Assembly: GCA_026419785.1 (NCBI GenBank)
Contig: JAODTK010001333.1
Location: forward strand, 310,001-374,000
DNA length: 64,000 nt
Direction of reading: 5' to 3'
Source of the DNA: Sclerodactyla briareus
Lineage: Eukaryota; Echinodermata; Holothuroidea; Dendrochirotida; Sclerodactylidae
Shown here piece after piece: positions 46,731 to 60,170 of this stretch. Position numbers and translations under genes: made by a program. The stretch's first letter is position 1. Each line of letters begins with the position of its first letter. The notes under the pieces were generated by a model that saw only the letters and a program-made list of their open reading frames with translations, was not told the DNA's origin and ran no database searches.

Positions 46731-46881
46731 TGCGATATCGGCCGTCGCCCTTCATAGGTACTGCATCTACATAACCACATGACTACGACAACAGTTTGAC
46801 AATATGAGCACCTGCGGTATGCCACACACATAACATAGGTGGTTCATGAGGACAAGCAAGTAAATTAAATTGAATAGGAAT

Positions 46882-47512
46882 GACTCGCTTAAATAGGCTA
46901 GCGGGCTTTACCGATAGCCGAAAACATATCCTTCGCATCGCCTAATGAATCCGCTTAAGGCAGACCCTCCCAAGTAGTTAACGCAGCTCGATCGAAAACA
47001 CCACGGAATGCGAATATGCGAGTGGGAATATCGATGTATTGTTCAAGTAAAAACTTACCCTTGAGCTACCTGCCTTACAAATATAATCGATTCCATCCTG
47101 AATTGTAATTAGGGATCAATTCGTACCCCGAGAAGGTCCTCTGATTTGGCGTTGTTTAATTGACATGTAATAACGAGTTATGCAGCAGCCATCAATACCT
47201 TGCCTCGCTAGTCCCCACCCCAACTCTCGTGGCAAGTAATGAATTTATAGGGACTCTCCCAGCAATAATGGTCTCCCTGCATGCGAAACAATTATTTTTT
47301 TGTAGTCTGACCAACTGAATCATCACTTTATAATTCTTGTGTTAATATGACATTCTCCCCACACATATCACTGTAAAGAAAAATGAATAGTCAACCAACA
47401 GCTTCCGGTGTATCGGAAAGTCAGCCAGGGATCTTGGTTCAGCTAATAATTACATGTTCACAGTTCAAAGTGGCCGTTATATATAGTCGATCCCCTGAAG
47501 GTAGCCCCACAC
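46882..47512 (+). repeat. Local duplication, copy 2 (with extra segments)
   Basis: The same order of blocks as copy 1, but split by about 235 extra bases after the CTAGCG word (46904) and by roughly 70 extra bases near 47330-47400 containing CCCCACACATATCACTG. Either copy 1 lost these or copy 2 gained them. The two copies lie about 720 bases apart at the core. Confidence 0.8.
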
Positions 47513-47514
47513 GA

Positions 47515-50500
47515 TTTACGAGTTGTCTCTGTTAATTCGTGCTGCTCACACATTTCTAACGCAGTTAATCATGCCGAGGACATGGAATAACAACCATTCT
47601 TCACGTTTAGCTGCTGTTATGCGATGCATCCGCATATCAAAACACCAAGGTATAGTGGTCTGTATCCATCCAAAGTGATGAACAATCCAAAGGTCGCATA
47701 CATTCATACGGGAAGCCGTTTTAGTCGTCAGAGACAATGGTTACTGAAGTTGCTGTGGCGTGACAGAATGTGACTGAGCTGTTTCTAGTTGCCGGATTGA
47801 TTTGTGGAATTGCATTCAAATATAGGGAATTCACGGGATTTCTCCGATTCCTCCACGATGGAAATACGATATTTTGTGGCGAGTAAGGACTGATTCAATA
47901 ATCCTGCTGTATCAAGCTCCACGTCCGTCGTTGGACGACTAGCACCTAATTCACTGGTCTTCATCATCGCGTGGGAGGTGGGAGACCTGCCCCGCACTAT
48001 ACCAGGGAGATGGTTCACTCATAACCTACTACCAGTAGCACCATAACTACACCAGTGGCAGCTATTCGCTTACTACCGGGAGCTCGCATGTACCCACTTT
48101 TGTACATGGTTAGCTTGAGGCAGGTTAGGAGGCATACCCTGTCAAACAGCACAGCGAAAAAGGGGCATTTGGGTCTTCCATTTTGATCCGGACTGAAAAA
48201 ACCTTAACCTCGGGTTTGAAGTTCGGAACAATCTGAGTACGAAGATTAAAGGCTCCGTTGGTGTGAATCATGGACAATTCGTCTTTCTACCCCACAAACC
48301 CTAAAGAAGGCAGGAAGCATTAGCATACTAGGTATACTTCGACACGCCACTTTATTGATTACTCCCAGCCATTTAATATTACTCTTCCAGTGAGTGCAGT
48401 ACTCTGTCTTCAGTAATTAAGTCTCTGCAGAAGGCAAGGTCCCAGGGAATGTCCTTGGTGCAACCGGTGAAGCTACATGGACGTAGGGTATCTAGTGATA
48501 CGACAAGAATATGTAGTAGATTCGTTGAAATTTGATGAGAATGAATTACATGTTGATGAACAATATAATGATGCCTGTCACTGTGCAGATTAGTTTAGGA
48601 AACGTTGAGCTGCTGCTCACTTGTATGAGCTGTGCTGCACCCATCTCAAGTTTATCATGGTCAACGCTTCAATTGGAACCAAGCAGCAGGACTTATGTTG
48701 CGTTAGTTGTGCTTCAAACTTCCTTCTGCTTCATGTACACTTTAGGTCACATGGAAATGTTACTGTCTATTGAAATACGGAAGTTATGCAGTACAATGCA
48801 GCCTTTGATAGAAATGGAGCGGTAATCACGGACTGAAACCACGAGCCAACTCATTGCTGTCGTCAAGAAATTATTCCTACCAGAAAAGTGCCAGCGGCTC
48901 CGGTTTTACAATGGAGTCATACGTTCCCTGCCTAATTAGGTATTCTACCAATAATATATACGATACGGACCAACAAGTATGTGAGCAATATTCACCGGAA
49001 TATTTGCACCAATAGGTATTGCACAGGATTTCGATGTTCAGTATGTAGGTATCAATCCTGACATCCCCCCCCCCCTCCCCACCCACCCACCTCCCTCCCA
49101 CCCGTAGTGGGAAGACGATTAGAAGTTCCGAAGAGGAACAGGCAATTTCCCAAGTCGAGCTTCTGTGACAGAGCTACTTTTATTGGCACATGAACGAAAT
49201 ATAGGAAAGCCATACAGGACCTCTGACACATTACTATGAGAGTGATCACACAACTCTTGTCCTCATTATAGTCATTTCCTCTACAACATTCGCATTCTAT
49301 ACATAGAAGCAACAAATCTTTCCAATTCACTCAAATGATACCCTCTCCTTTGTATAGAAATTATCGAGACCCCTTTTGCTACAGTAACTAGTTATACGTT
49401 GCTCAGAGTAGGCAATCGCGAAGCCCCCATCGCGAGACATGTTTCAGCAGAGCACATATGCGACACCCGTTATCCAGTTGATTATTGAACTCCCGTAGCA
49501 GCATTAACATACGATCCGTATAAACACAGAAATGCATTCCTTTTGAAGAGTGAGCAATGGGTCGTTAGTGAGCAATAACCAAGCGGAAGCATGGCTTCTA
49601 GTTTCAGTTTTATGACTTTACGGCTCAACGTCTACCTTTATACCATACTTAATTCCCTTGGATTATCTGTACTACTCAAATTGTTCGGGATCGTCTAATA
49701 TTTGGAGCGTGTCAGAGGTGCCCATGTTCGTTTACGCCCTTGATTCCTTTCCTTGAAATTTAAATGCTTCTTGCTGTGTATTTAGGAACCATCGCTTTGC
49801 CATCGAGTGTAAATATTCCATCCCACCACATCTTTTGAATTTGACACACTTCATTCTAGTCGCTACTGGCGTTCCATTAGCCGAAAATAGACAAAATTGT
49901 TTTCATTAGGCCTAAGCACTTGTTTACCACCCGGAACTACGTCATCCAATTACGGATATCCAACAAATCGTCCTGAGTCGCCAATTGTCAAACGTAACAA
50001 ACAGAAAGATGTGATTGACGATCCAACTGATAGATTAGGCAGAACGGAGTTGCGAGTGGGTTTATAGCAAATTTCAATACACCCATTATTCAAACTGAAG
50101 GGTTAACTTTTGTGAAGTCAATCACGTGAAAGTCAAAGTGACTTTAAGGACGTTCCGATGGTAGATTATTTTTCACCTGGTGATGAGAAGAGTGGATGTT
50201 CCCGTGCCTGTGCCTATCGGCCTACATATGATATCAGTGTGATGCCGTGTGGTCAATCGCTTGATGCAATCATGCAATATGAATGTAGTCTCAATCATGC
50301 TGCAATAACTTTCCGGTCTGTTTGTTCTAGTGAAACCGCGACTACTAAAACGAAGTCGCAAAGTAGTTATTCCCTAGTCCCGCTCCCACATATTCAGTTT
50401 GTAAAGGGGTTATATTTTGATTGTATTATGGTGATGTGGTGGTGGGGATATTAACGATATACAGTAGCGTTGTGCTAATGTTGTTCTTAAATTGTTTCGT

Positions 50501-52345
50501 GCATTTTCGCCACGGTTCAATAACGAGAGATAGGTAATACGATTTTATTCTCTGCGTTCATTGTGAATATCGAATTTATTGAAATCTAAGGATATTGAAA
50601 GCCTCATCATCATGAGAAGCACGATGAGTTGTCGATACACAGAACATTACTCGTTAAGAGCAGCATTTCCTGTAAGTGTTTGCGAGAGGGCTCTGTCACG
50701 ATGGCCAAATGCTTCCGAGTCATGGAAAACACCAACCATATTGACTTTGGGGTTTGAACCTGATACGTTAGTCAGTCATCGACCTCCTTGGTTCATTCAC
50801 CAAAAATGTCGACCTCCTTTGTTCGACGTTAAATTGACTGTAACAGGTGGAGCTCCCTGATAGCTTCCTTCGGTCGAAGCCCGTTACTCAAAACCACCAA
50901 GCTTTCAAACCTAATTTTAGCATAGTCATTCTTCATTTAAGAATAACCCGACCCAGTTGGGAAGGATGCGTTTCTTTAGAAGGCCGTCAAGAAGTTAATG
51001 TAGCCCCGTGGGTAATAACTGATAACTAACAATATCTTCTTCTATTAAAGTTTGAAGAAGGTTAATGCTATTGCCTAATTGTTGATCTAAGGCGCGTGCA
51101 GGGTTACCGGTATAGATCACCGTGTAGAGCATGTGTTGCATACACAGTCTGTGTTGTAACGTTTAGATTTCATGAAAATACACGGTTATAAAACTGTTAT
51201 CGGGGTCATACTTGGTATCGTCAGAGCAGTCGCTTCATCACCCGAAGCCCGGGGATAGTTCCACTTGGATCCTATCGAAGCGTCGATAACTACTCCTGTG
51301 CGCGGTGCGCAGGTAAAGTGGGAAGAACGATATTCCAGTGCGCAAACACTAGAAAAGGCTAGACCATCTGATCGATGGGTCGATGTCAAATGTAGAGCAG
51401 TAACTATACATAAGAGATGTCTAAAAGTGGTCGACGACATTCCTGTGGAACCGAATCAACAGAAAAGCTAACGCCATTTTATTGGGTGGTTGATGTTTCT
51501 GTAGTGGGCAATTGTATCCAAATCTGTGAGCCAAAAAAACAAAAAAAACATACAAAGACATCATTGAGATTATAAACTCTACGGCTATGCTTCTCGTGGA
51601 AAGAGTTCAAATAACTTGATGCGCACTATTGGGAGCAACCATTCCAATATCAATCTGGATGTATACTGAAGAGTCCTGCTGAAACAACTAGATGGGGTTT
51701 CTCCATGATAGGTACGATGCAATACCGGTCGTCTAGCCGTTATTAACGCATAACCACCCATTTGGAATTTCAAGCTTATATAGGCGACTTGGTATGGAAA
51801 ATGTACAACCCAGCAGAGCCTCACATCGGATTTTTCATTCATCTCTCAATTCACTACCTCGTTAGCTGGGCAACGCACAAAACGGCCAAACTGAGTAATT
51901 CCCGACCATTTTTGCATTTCCGAAAACGATTTACGGTGACGCCCTTATTACTCAATTAATCTCAGAAGCACAAGCACTGGATGCACAGTCATTCCCGATT
52001 ATACTCCATGGCCTCATCTGAAGGTATTTTGTTGGATACCCAGTCGTTTACGTGGATTGACACCGGCGAAATCACGAATTCTATTCTGCAATATGCAACT
52101 TTTTCTGCATGTGAAGAGAGTGAAGCTTCAAAATCACTACTGTTTCGGGATTCGAATTTGATATCTTCAGAATACTCGTCAACCACTCTGCCGACAGGCC
52201 ACTCTACACTAGCTGTATCCACCCGCCGTCTACTCATCCGACATCTCAAGCCGCAATCGGCCTTGGCCTCATATATAATACACATTGGAACGATGAAGGA
52301 TAATGCCACGGAGCTTCGTATTGGGAAAACCTATTTCCTAGAGAA
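47515..52345. other. No recognisable gene; one C run
   Basis: A C-rich run lies at about 49063-49100. Frames at 48532-48825, 50158-50454, 50579-50860, 51186-51440 and 51981-52388 carry no motif I recognise. The region near 50790 has a short repeated TCGACCTCCTTKGTTC word. Confidence 0.4.
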
Positions 52346-52349
52346 CTAT

Positions 52350-52605
52350 AGAAATAACGTCCACACCCTTTGGTCAGGCATCTCATAGCGATTGATTTGC
52401 CTGGTTTACTACTCTACTCAACTTGATTCTCTAATGATTGTGCAGAATAGTTAATGGGATCTATTTCCGACCGAATTAATTGGCAAGACTCAGAACGGCC
52501 CATGGCAAGAAAGAACGTCTATACCCTTTCAGCCTGGCATCTCATAGCAATTGATTCGCCTGTTCTACTGTTTTACCCAACTTCAATCTTGATGGTATGT
52601 TCAGA
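52350..52605. repeat. Two diverged tandem units of about 155 bp
   Basis: 52351-52435 and 52507-52595 share AACGTCYAYACCCTTT, GGCATCTCATAGCRATTGAT, CGCCTG-type sequence and a CTCAACTT block. Identity is about 75 percent. A CATGGCAAGAA word after both units hints at a third partial unit. Confidence 0.7.
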
Positions 52606-52609
52606 GGAC

Positions 52610-53290
52610 TAGACGAATCAGCATTATTTTCATGTTACCATGGCAAGAAGCTCATCAACCGACCTAAGGTTTCGTAACAATTCGTTCCATGTGCGGGGAA
52701 CAATGGTCCAGACATGGTGTTTCCTAAGTAATATCAGTGCACTCCACTCAGTACTGGGAACATCTCGGGTCCATTACTCACATCCAGCCTTCGAGCGACT
52801 ATCCAAGCTCAGCAGTCATATACTGTGTAAAAATACTCAGATCCTTGAGTTGTCTCCCTTTAAACCTCTTGATGTAGCTTTTTTTTTTTTTTTTTTTCCC
52901 CGTGGGGGTTTTCCGAAGCATCCAAAACAGTAATAGCTCGCAGCCTTGTGAATAATACTGTGTGTGTGTGGTTCGTTGTTTTACATGACATAACCTCAAG
53001 ACAACATACATGGAACACTCCGTAATACATAGTCCAATGAAATGTTACACTGTCGCGCACAACAGCCTATCACACACAATCACTACTAATAGTAATTACT
53101 CATAATAATACAATGCGCTGTAATCATTAGTAATTACCACGCTAAAAAGCCTTGTAAAATGGTGTGTAACTCCAATAGCACACTTCACTCGCCACATAGT
53201 CTTGCGCTATTGTTAATTGCGTAGGTTTCGTGTATACTATGATCTTATAACACAAATGATGACAACTCTGTTAATGCTCTCTTTCCGTTG
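52610..53290. other. No recognisable gene; one T run
   Basis: A 19-20 base T run at about 52880 is followed by CCCCGTGGGGG. Nothing else is identified. Confidence 0.4.
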
Positions 53291-53293
53291 CAG

Positions 53294-53425
53294 AGAACCA
53301 GTAGCAGCGGGTTTCTCCGGAACCGGGCATGCGATGGTACGCCTCACTTCAAAAGATACAGCAGTCTAATATGCGAAGACGGTGGAGAGGTCACCTTTCC
53401 CACACAGACTTTTACGTTTACGTGA
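53294..53425 (+). CDS. Possible terminal exon, weak
   Basis: A good acceptor (CTCTCTTTCCGTTGCAG) precedes a frame of 43 codons ending at TGA. The peptide begins RTSSSGFLRNRACDG and later reads CEDGGEVTFPTQTFTFT. Only the acceptor and an open frame support it. No partner exon, domain or polyadenylation signal was identified, and chance is quite possible. Confidence 0.2.
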   Translation, partial: RTSSSGFLRNRACDGTPHFKRYSSLICEDGGEVTFPTQTFTFT

Positions 53426-53429
53426 CGCG

Positions 53430-56400
53430 CATGCAACAATCCCCGGCAATCGGGCCACTGTTTTTCGAACACTCGATCCTCTGTGGCAAATTGTAGCACA
53501 TGGATGCAGTCACGGTGTGAAAAATACCGTTCAAAAGGACGGCTACTGGGTTGCAAGTGAATCTGTTTGCCTCTGTACAGTCGCGGTGTGAAAAGCATGA
53601 TGGGAAAAATTGGCTGTTGAACGAGAGAAGATTGCCCTGAGACCCTTTGCACAGAGCAGGATTATTTCTATTTACAACCGGCTACAAGCAGCGGCTTTTG
53701 TGATGGGCATGAGTCATTTCCATTATATGCAGCAGCCTAAGGCATTATAGTGAAATGGTTAACCTCGCTGGGTTTCAACAGAAGACCCCTCTGCTGGTCG
53801 CTATGTCGAGGCATGGCACCTGCGGTTTGCTTATATGTCATTCAACCTCCTATAACAAACAAGCCACACTAACAGATGTCCACAGTTCCATCCTTATCAT
53901 CTGACAGGACCGAGACCTAACATTTCAAATTTCTCATATAGGCCTACTATCAGACACCTGACCTTGACTATACATGTCGCTGTTGCTTTTAATTTCAGTT
54001 CTGTTATACGGGAACACAGTTCCGTGTTGCGTAATTTGTTCTCCAGATGGTTCTGCATATTGTTATCAAGAAGTAGTGTTGTGTTCCATTGTAACAATGT
54101 TCAGTGTCTGGCATCAGAAAACCACTGTTTAATGTAATATTCTCCGGGATTTAAGCGACCTGAATCCGATATTAGTTCTAATATTCTCGCCTCATGATGT
54201 TTTCAGTATTTGGCTAACTTGTTTTGGAAGATGTAATAATGTAGCAAGTTTAGCATAACTTGAGTGCACGTCAACCTATTGATTCAACGTATACCATGTC
54301 CAAAATATCCATCCTTCGCGACAGGCGTATGCGGCTCCTACCTCGTGTCAAGGGTTGATCAATGGTTACTGTGTAAACATAATAATATATCAATTATGGA
54401 GAAGCATGCATGGTGTTTGGTAAGATTTCTCGCTTTCAACAGCTCACTGCTAAACACTGGTGGTGAACCCGATCTATGGTAAATCAAGTTGACTCCTATC
54501 TGAACTACGTTGGGCTCATGTTATATGCAATGTCTTTCGATTCCCCGTGACCTATGTTTGCGTCAAGGATTAACGGTCATCAATCAACTCAGCTCAACAC
54601 CTGTCAAAAACAAGGTGTGAACTTGGCGCCCGCACCATTAATCTGTGGAATACCAGCTGCCAGTGACAACTAATGATAGCAGTACCCATGTCAGCACCCA
54701 TTGTGCGTTTTGTATGAGTTTCAGCGCTTTGTTCCTCTAGTTATCACTTCTGTGACTATCTGCACTGGGGAAGAGCTAGTATCGCTCGAAAATTTTGCAG
54801 CAACATAATCGTATGTTTATTTACGCCTTTCCCAGCTAAAATTGCCATTTTGTATCTTAAACGTAGCGTTATTGTTCTACAGTATTTGCCTCGTGTATGT
54901 AATACAATAATTAGGTGAATATCTCAGCGGAACCACTTTATATATAAATCAGTTCCGCTGAAATATATACTTATTAAGATAGTTAATGTACGTACACGCA
55001 TACATACATATATACACGCATACAGACAGGCAGACAGTGTTTTCACATGTTCATGTCTTGTTACCGGACTCTAATAGAATTGAATCCAAATTATCACTAA
55101 TAAGTACCTTGTTTAACGTGAGACCTGACTTGCGCCGTCCTCAGTATTATAATGTTCTGATATGTATCGATATTCATTGCATATGTCATGCACAGGGAAT
55201 TTCAGGGTTTCGGTATATGATTGATTCCTGGGGACTGTTCCGTTGGCTACAACTATGTGGAGGGTAACATCCAATGAATCCGGCATTAAGTGAACAATGT
55301 CTTAGTGGGTGAAACTATCACATTTATCATCACGATATTCATATCGAAGTTTTTTTCCATAATTTGATTCATTTGCTGAACAATCACACTTCAACGCACA
55401 CCTTTCCTACGCTGTAATACAGTGTAATGTGAAAATATAGATTACAACAAACGACTGACCATCCTCATTCTGACATCCTCATTTATTCTCCGTTACTCTT
55501 AGTAAGTTCTCAGGATGCGCTTGTCCTCTGCCCGAAATTGCAAAGAATCAAAGGCAAGACTTCTCGTCGAAGTAACAGACGCCTCCCGCGAGAGTCCAAC
55601 AGAGACCACATATGCGTAGGAAGGGCTGTTCAGCGAACGACTCAACGTAGCAGGTTATATTTTATGCAGGACTTCGACAGAGAGGTGGACTCGTATTACC
55701 AAATCTGTAGCCAGGAATGGTGACTTGACCTATCCTTCTACACATCGAGAGGAATCTCCCCACCCCCCCCCCCAAAAAAAAAGAGAGAGAAAAAAAAAAA
55801 ACTGTCGTTGAATTATTCCACGATTCGGCACATTATATGGAGGATAAGGGAGGGGCCTTTGGGGCTATATTATGTATCAAGTTATTCTGAGCAAATCATG
55901 ACACGATAAGGGATCGAATCAACACTTTAGGCACATTTTCCCAGAATGCAGATGGAAAGGTTGTTCGTACAGCTTATTCGGATACTCTCCATATTTTTGC
56001 CTGTGTAAGTCCGACTGTGAAGGTCTCATAACAAAGCCCGCGTCCTCATCTATAATATACAAGCGGAACGCCCGAAGCGTTACAGGCGACAGCTTAGTTG
56101 CATGGTAACCACCATGACAAGACATTTTTTTCCAGTTCCATTGTTGAATAGGCTTCCAGAATCGCATGGATACACTACTAAGTTGGAGGCACCATATAAT
56201 GAAGAGGTGTGCTAATATCTGTATCCACCCCTGATGTATTGCGAAATATCTAGTTGGCCTGCCATTCAGACGTGACATTAGCTAAAGGATATGCCTAATC
56301 TAATTACTGTTATGCTTGTTAAGACGTTCTGTTCACCCCGGGGCTCGAAATATTGCAGGCTCCAATTCACGAAATGACATACAATCATCCTTATAATGAT

Positions 56401-58110
56401 TGCCTTGGTAATTTTTTGTATTGTAGCATGTTTTACCTCTGTTTGTCTTCGGTAATCTACCCGATATAAGTGTGAACTACTAGTCAACCATACACAAACT
56501 ATTTCAGCTATTCGAAACTGCATGGGGAAGCATCGCCCCTGTAGCAGTGCATATATTTCTTAGAAGCATTAATTCACCCCGACCCTTTCCCCCTCCTCTC
56601 CCTCACACCCACATATCCTGTTCAGAATACTAATGTCACGCAGGTCGTTGCGGCGTGGGTAATAAGAAAGACACTGGTTAGTGTTCATAACCAGACGTTT
56701 GGAAATAATATCCGGTGCCTCCTAGTCGCTGACGAGCATGGGAGTACGCAACAGGCTGAGGTACACGAGGTTTATACAATAGGCTTGTTCGGAGTTAGCT
56801 CTTGCGCATGCGTCATTTCCCCAACACAGAGGACTATGGGCTTTTTTTTCACTTGCGTCTCCTTCGCTACGGAAGTCTCAAATTAGGCTTCAATTTTATA
56901 TCTTTTTCAATATTACCCTCTTTTATATTTCTTTATTCAATGTTTGCTAATTAGGACAGATAATAACAAATTCACCGTTGATGTTGTTTTACGTACGTAT
57001 ACGAAAGCTAACATGTTTGGCCTGCACACGGTGGAATGGATTGATCCAATTCATTGTAAACGCTGTCTGTTATCCCAAATTAAAATATCTCAACAAAGCA
57101 ACATGCTTGAATCTCCAAATTTGGAGTGTGGGGTTTTGATATGTCCTCTTCTCACCTGTGCTAGTTTAAAGCAAATCTGTTACATTACCATTGGCCTTTA
57201 ATAGTTCAACATGTTTACGAAAGTACTGCATTCATCTGTTTTCGTGATCGGGCTGTCGGGAGACATAGCGTAAAATGCCGTTTCACGTCATCAGCAACTG
57301 TTTTTTTTTTTCTTGACTAATTCCTAGTTCGAGCACCAGAACCGATACGCACCACTTGCGTCCTCACTGGATGCCGTCAACCACATTCCCCCAATCAAAC
57401 ACTAATTCCGGATACCATTCAGATGTTGGGATGGATTGTGAGAAGATTAAGTGGTCTGATCAGTGCCGACGTATGACAAGTATCGGAATGTCATATTGTT
57501 GTGGTTCCTGTGATTGAACCAGGCGGCGCCATCGTTAGATGTTGACTCTGTTCTCCACTGTATCTTGTAATGTCGGTGTTTTTGCCTACTTTTGGGAGGA
57601 GGATGTTTTCATCAACATGTATAAGCTGTTCGGTCCTGAACAGTTCATATCCTACCTAATTTGATGAGAAAGGAACGTATGCACGTGGTGTCCTCAGTCC
57701 ATCTCTATCTGTTGATTGCATTACTTCATTTGTGTTGGTTAATTCTGCTTCTGCCTTATTCCGGTCATCCTCCGGTCAAGCAAAGGCAGTAGCACATGTG
57801 AGGTATCCGGCAGATTGGAATGAATGTAACGATCGTCGGATGTGCTGTTCCCGGTAGGATTACATAATGCCTGTATTAGTGCCTCTGTTGCCTCCTCGGA
57901 TTTCTTAATCCTCCTTCTGATTTCCCGTGATGGTCTGGATGAGTCATCATTAGTCTGCGTATCCTGGGTAATTTATAGGCAGTGAACAGTTGGTATTGTC
58001 TCAGGAGTCTATTCGGTAACTGCTGCTAATGTACGTTGAGTCGTTTTGCTGATAATGTTATTTCGGCGACAGACGTCGAGGTCTTTTTTTTTCAGGTACT
58101 TTTACTCAAG
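53430..58110. other. No recognisable gene; hairpin and homopolymers
   Basis: Holds the hairpin at 54924-54961 and a C-run/A-run tract near 55757-55800. A reverse-strand frame over about 57990-57755, beginning TQTNDDSSRPSREIRRRI, is hydrophilic and coding-like but unidentified. Confidence 0.4.
54924..54961. repeat. Hairpin with perfect 10-bp stem
   Basis: TCAGCGGAAC (54924-54933) pairs with GTTCCGCTGA (54952-54961) around an 18-base AT-rich loop. Flanking ATATC and TATAT weakly extend the stem. It could be a palindromic transposon remnant. Confidence 0.8.
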
Positions 58111-58114
58111 ATAG

Positions 58115-58300
58115 TGGATAATAATAATATCTCAGTGCTTATAAGGCGCCTTTCCACCGAAGTGCTCAAAGCGCTTTACAGATATTACCCTGTTCATAGG
58201 AACTGGTTCGCACTCCGACAACCCGGAGAGTATGTGGCAGCAGCTAACACAGCGCCGTTGTACTCAAGTGCCCGTTACACCGTAGGAGTTGATGTCACTG
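58115..58300 (-). mobile_element. SINE 3' half (reverse strand)
   Basis: On the reverse strand the order is GCTGCTGCCACATACTCTCC, CCGGGTTGTCGGAGTGCGAA, a CAGTTCCTATGAAC block, GGTAATATCTGTAAAGCGCT, GGCGCCTTATAAGCACTGAG and an ATTATTATTAT tail. This parallels the 3' half of the SINE at 9268-9620 (GGCAGCAC, CTCTCCGGGATTGTTCGAGC, CGGTTCCTGTGATC, TAATATCTGTAAAGCGCTTT, CTCATAAGCATCAG). The tRNA-like head is missing or unrecognisable beyond 58300. Confidence 0.75.
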
Positions 58301-58309
58301 TGTATACTT

Positions 58310-59460
58310 GTCGTATATGCATTTTGAATGATAATATGACGTTCATAAAAGGTCAATATGAGATCGTTAAAGAAAAATCACGGTTCAAGATCTCTAGTTT
58401 CGAAGCGGTGTAGCTGTACACTTTCGTGTAAGAATCAAGTTATAGACGAGCATTATAGATGAGCATATCTGTTTTTTCCAATGCTAGCTATATACATAGC
58501 CCGGCCAGACAGGTTGTTGCAACGGCCTCGTGGGCAGCGCTGAATAATTCAATTATATACAAATATATACAACTGTGTATGTGCTTCGTTTCGATGATGT
58601 TCTGTGTCGTCTAAGAATGATTACTTCACACATTGATGCGTGCACATTGATTATGTCTCCTGCTACCATGTTGTGTTATGTTATAGTCTCATTGTCATAA
58701 TAACTTGTTCTGTTATAACTTAGCAACACGAAGGGTAACACCCCCACTCTAATCCTGTTCTTCTGCTTCGGGTACAAGGTGTGCGATAACCGCAGATTCC
58801 ATAAGCAGATCACGTCTATTCTCGGGGTGGGAGCTCCTCGATTGGTTTTGGTAATCAAGGCGCCAATTGTGGCAGAAATGACATACCCGATATCTTTGCT
58901 AAGTTTTAGGATGCTTGCAAAATCCGTACCTCTCTCAGGATCTTCCAAACTAGAGCCACACATACGCTGCGCAAATCAAATATACGCCTGAGATTTAATA
59001 ATCAATTTTATTAATATGAACGGTATGAAGACTTATACAGATCAATGATTTTCTAGTTTAGCTACTTCAGTTCACAAACGGGAGGGGTCAGGGAAGATAA
59101 CATCATCATAAACGAACTTACAGTCAGAGCACTCGAAGGGACAAAACAAGACCCTGAACAATACATCCAGAATCTTGTGAAAAGAATGTCAAAACTTTTT
59201 TTGTAGACATTCATCTCTCCGAGGAAGATATATGATCGTAGCTTGAGGCGATGTCCCCCATTTGTTGTAAAATGGGAAAGCTCGAAAAAGTGATGGAAAA
59301 GGGAACACATCTATTTCATGAACTGTTTTCACGAACTGAATCAAGTCACCGCCTCAGTTCACAAGTCGCCAGACAGCAATGTCTACATCAAGGGTTACAG
59401 GAATGACGCCTCAAACATTTTTCCAGCAGATTTTCTACACTGCTTAGGAGGTAGAATCGA
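58310..59460. other. No recognisable gene or element
   Basis: Short frames only. Confidence 0.4.
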
Positions 59461-59464
59461 AGTG

Positions 59465-59640
59465 AATAATATAATAACATATTGTTTGACATATACATTT
59501 TATATCAGCTTGAAAGCGCTCATGACGCCCGGCAAGAACAACCAATCCTAGTGAAACCATATCTGGGAGCGGTGTGTCTTCAAATTGTTCTTAAACGTAG
59601 CTGAATCACCAAGCGACCTAACATGCTGCGGAAGAAGCAG
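59465..59640 (-). pseudogene. L2-like LINE C-terminus and 3' tail
   Basis: The frame HVRSLGDSATFKNNLKTHRS followed by QIWFH and a stop matches the typical C-terminal end 'LP...R.....F...LKTHLF..AF' of L2/CR1 ORF2. Beyond the stop lie GTCATGAGCGCTTTCAAGC and an AT-rich tail. Confidence 0.8.
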
Positions 59641-59694
59641 CAGAACAAAAAAACGACCTCTCAACATACCGACTGACGTCTTCCAGAATTGAAC

Positions 59695-60170
59695 CAGTCC
59701 AGGGGCCAGTCCATCGACACCATGCGGTGTTTCAGACGATCGAGGAGCTTCACGTGATCGATAGTGTCAATCGATGCCGAAATATCTAAGAACACCAGCA
59801 ACCTAATTCCCCGTTGTCCATCGCTTGGAGTTTAAAATTTTTGAACGCGTAGGAGGGCTGTCTCCGTGCTGTGATACGCCCTATAGACTGACTGATTGAA
59901 GATGATCCTCCGGTATGGAGGAGTTGAGGAGTCGCAAAATGACACGATCGATGTCTTATCGAGTTGATAAGAGTTAGTTATGATGTTAGAGACCGAGCGA
60001 TAACTGCTGAAACTTTGTGCCCAGAGTCTGTTTTTGTTTTTTAGAAGTATGCATACATGAGCTATTTTTGGTTGATTAGAAACATCCCGGTTTCAAGTTA
60101 CAGATATCGCGAAGCACTTTTTCAATAATGAGGTCGGGATCGGATCCAGTTCGCATGATTTAGACAGATT
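59695..60170 (-). pseudogene. L2-like LINE reverse transcriptase remnant
   Basis: In reverse-strand order: SCELDPIPTSLLKKC (about 60170-60120, the 'LDP.PT.LLK.C' start of the domain), SVSNI near 60000, AYHSTETALLRVQ (about 59880-59840), then FLDISASIDTIDHVKLLDRL (about 59795-59735) and WPLDWF. DISASIDT stands for the usual DLSAAFDT motif A, with its aspartate retained. Frame changes and stops separate the blocks. Confidence 0.85.

Noticed and set aside
55919-56278. Reverse-strand frame of 119 codons containing several Trp and Cys residues
   Set aside because: The composition is plausible for protein, but there is no motif, no splice support and the length is within chance.
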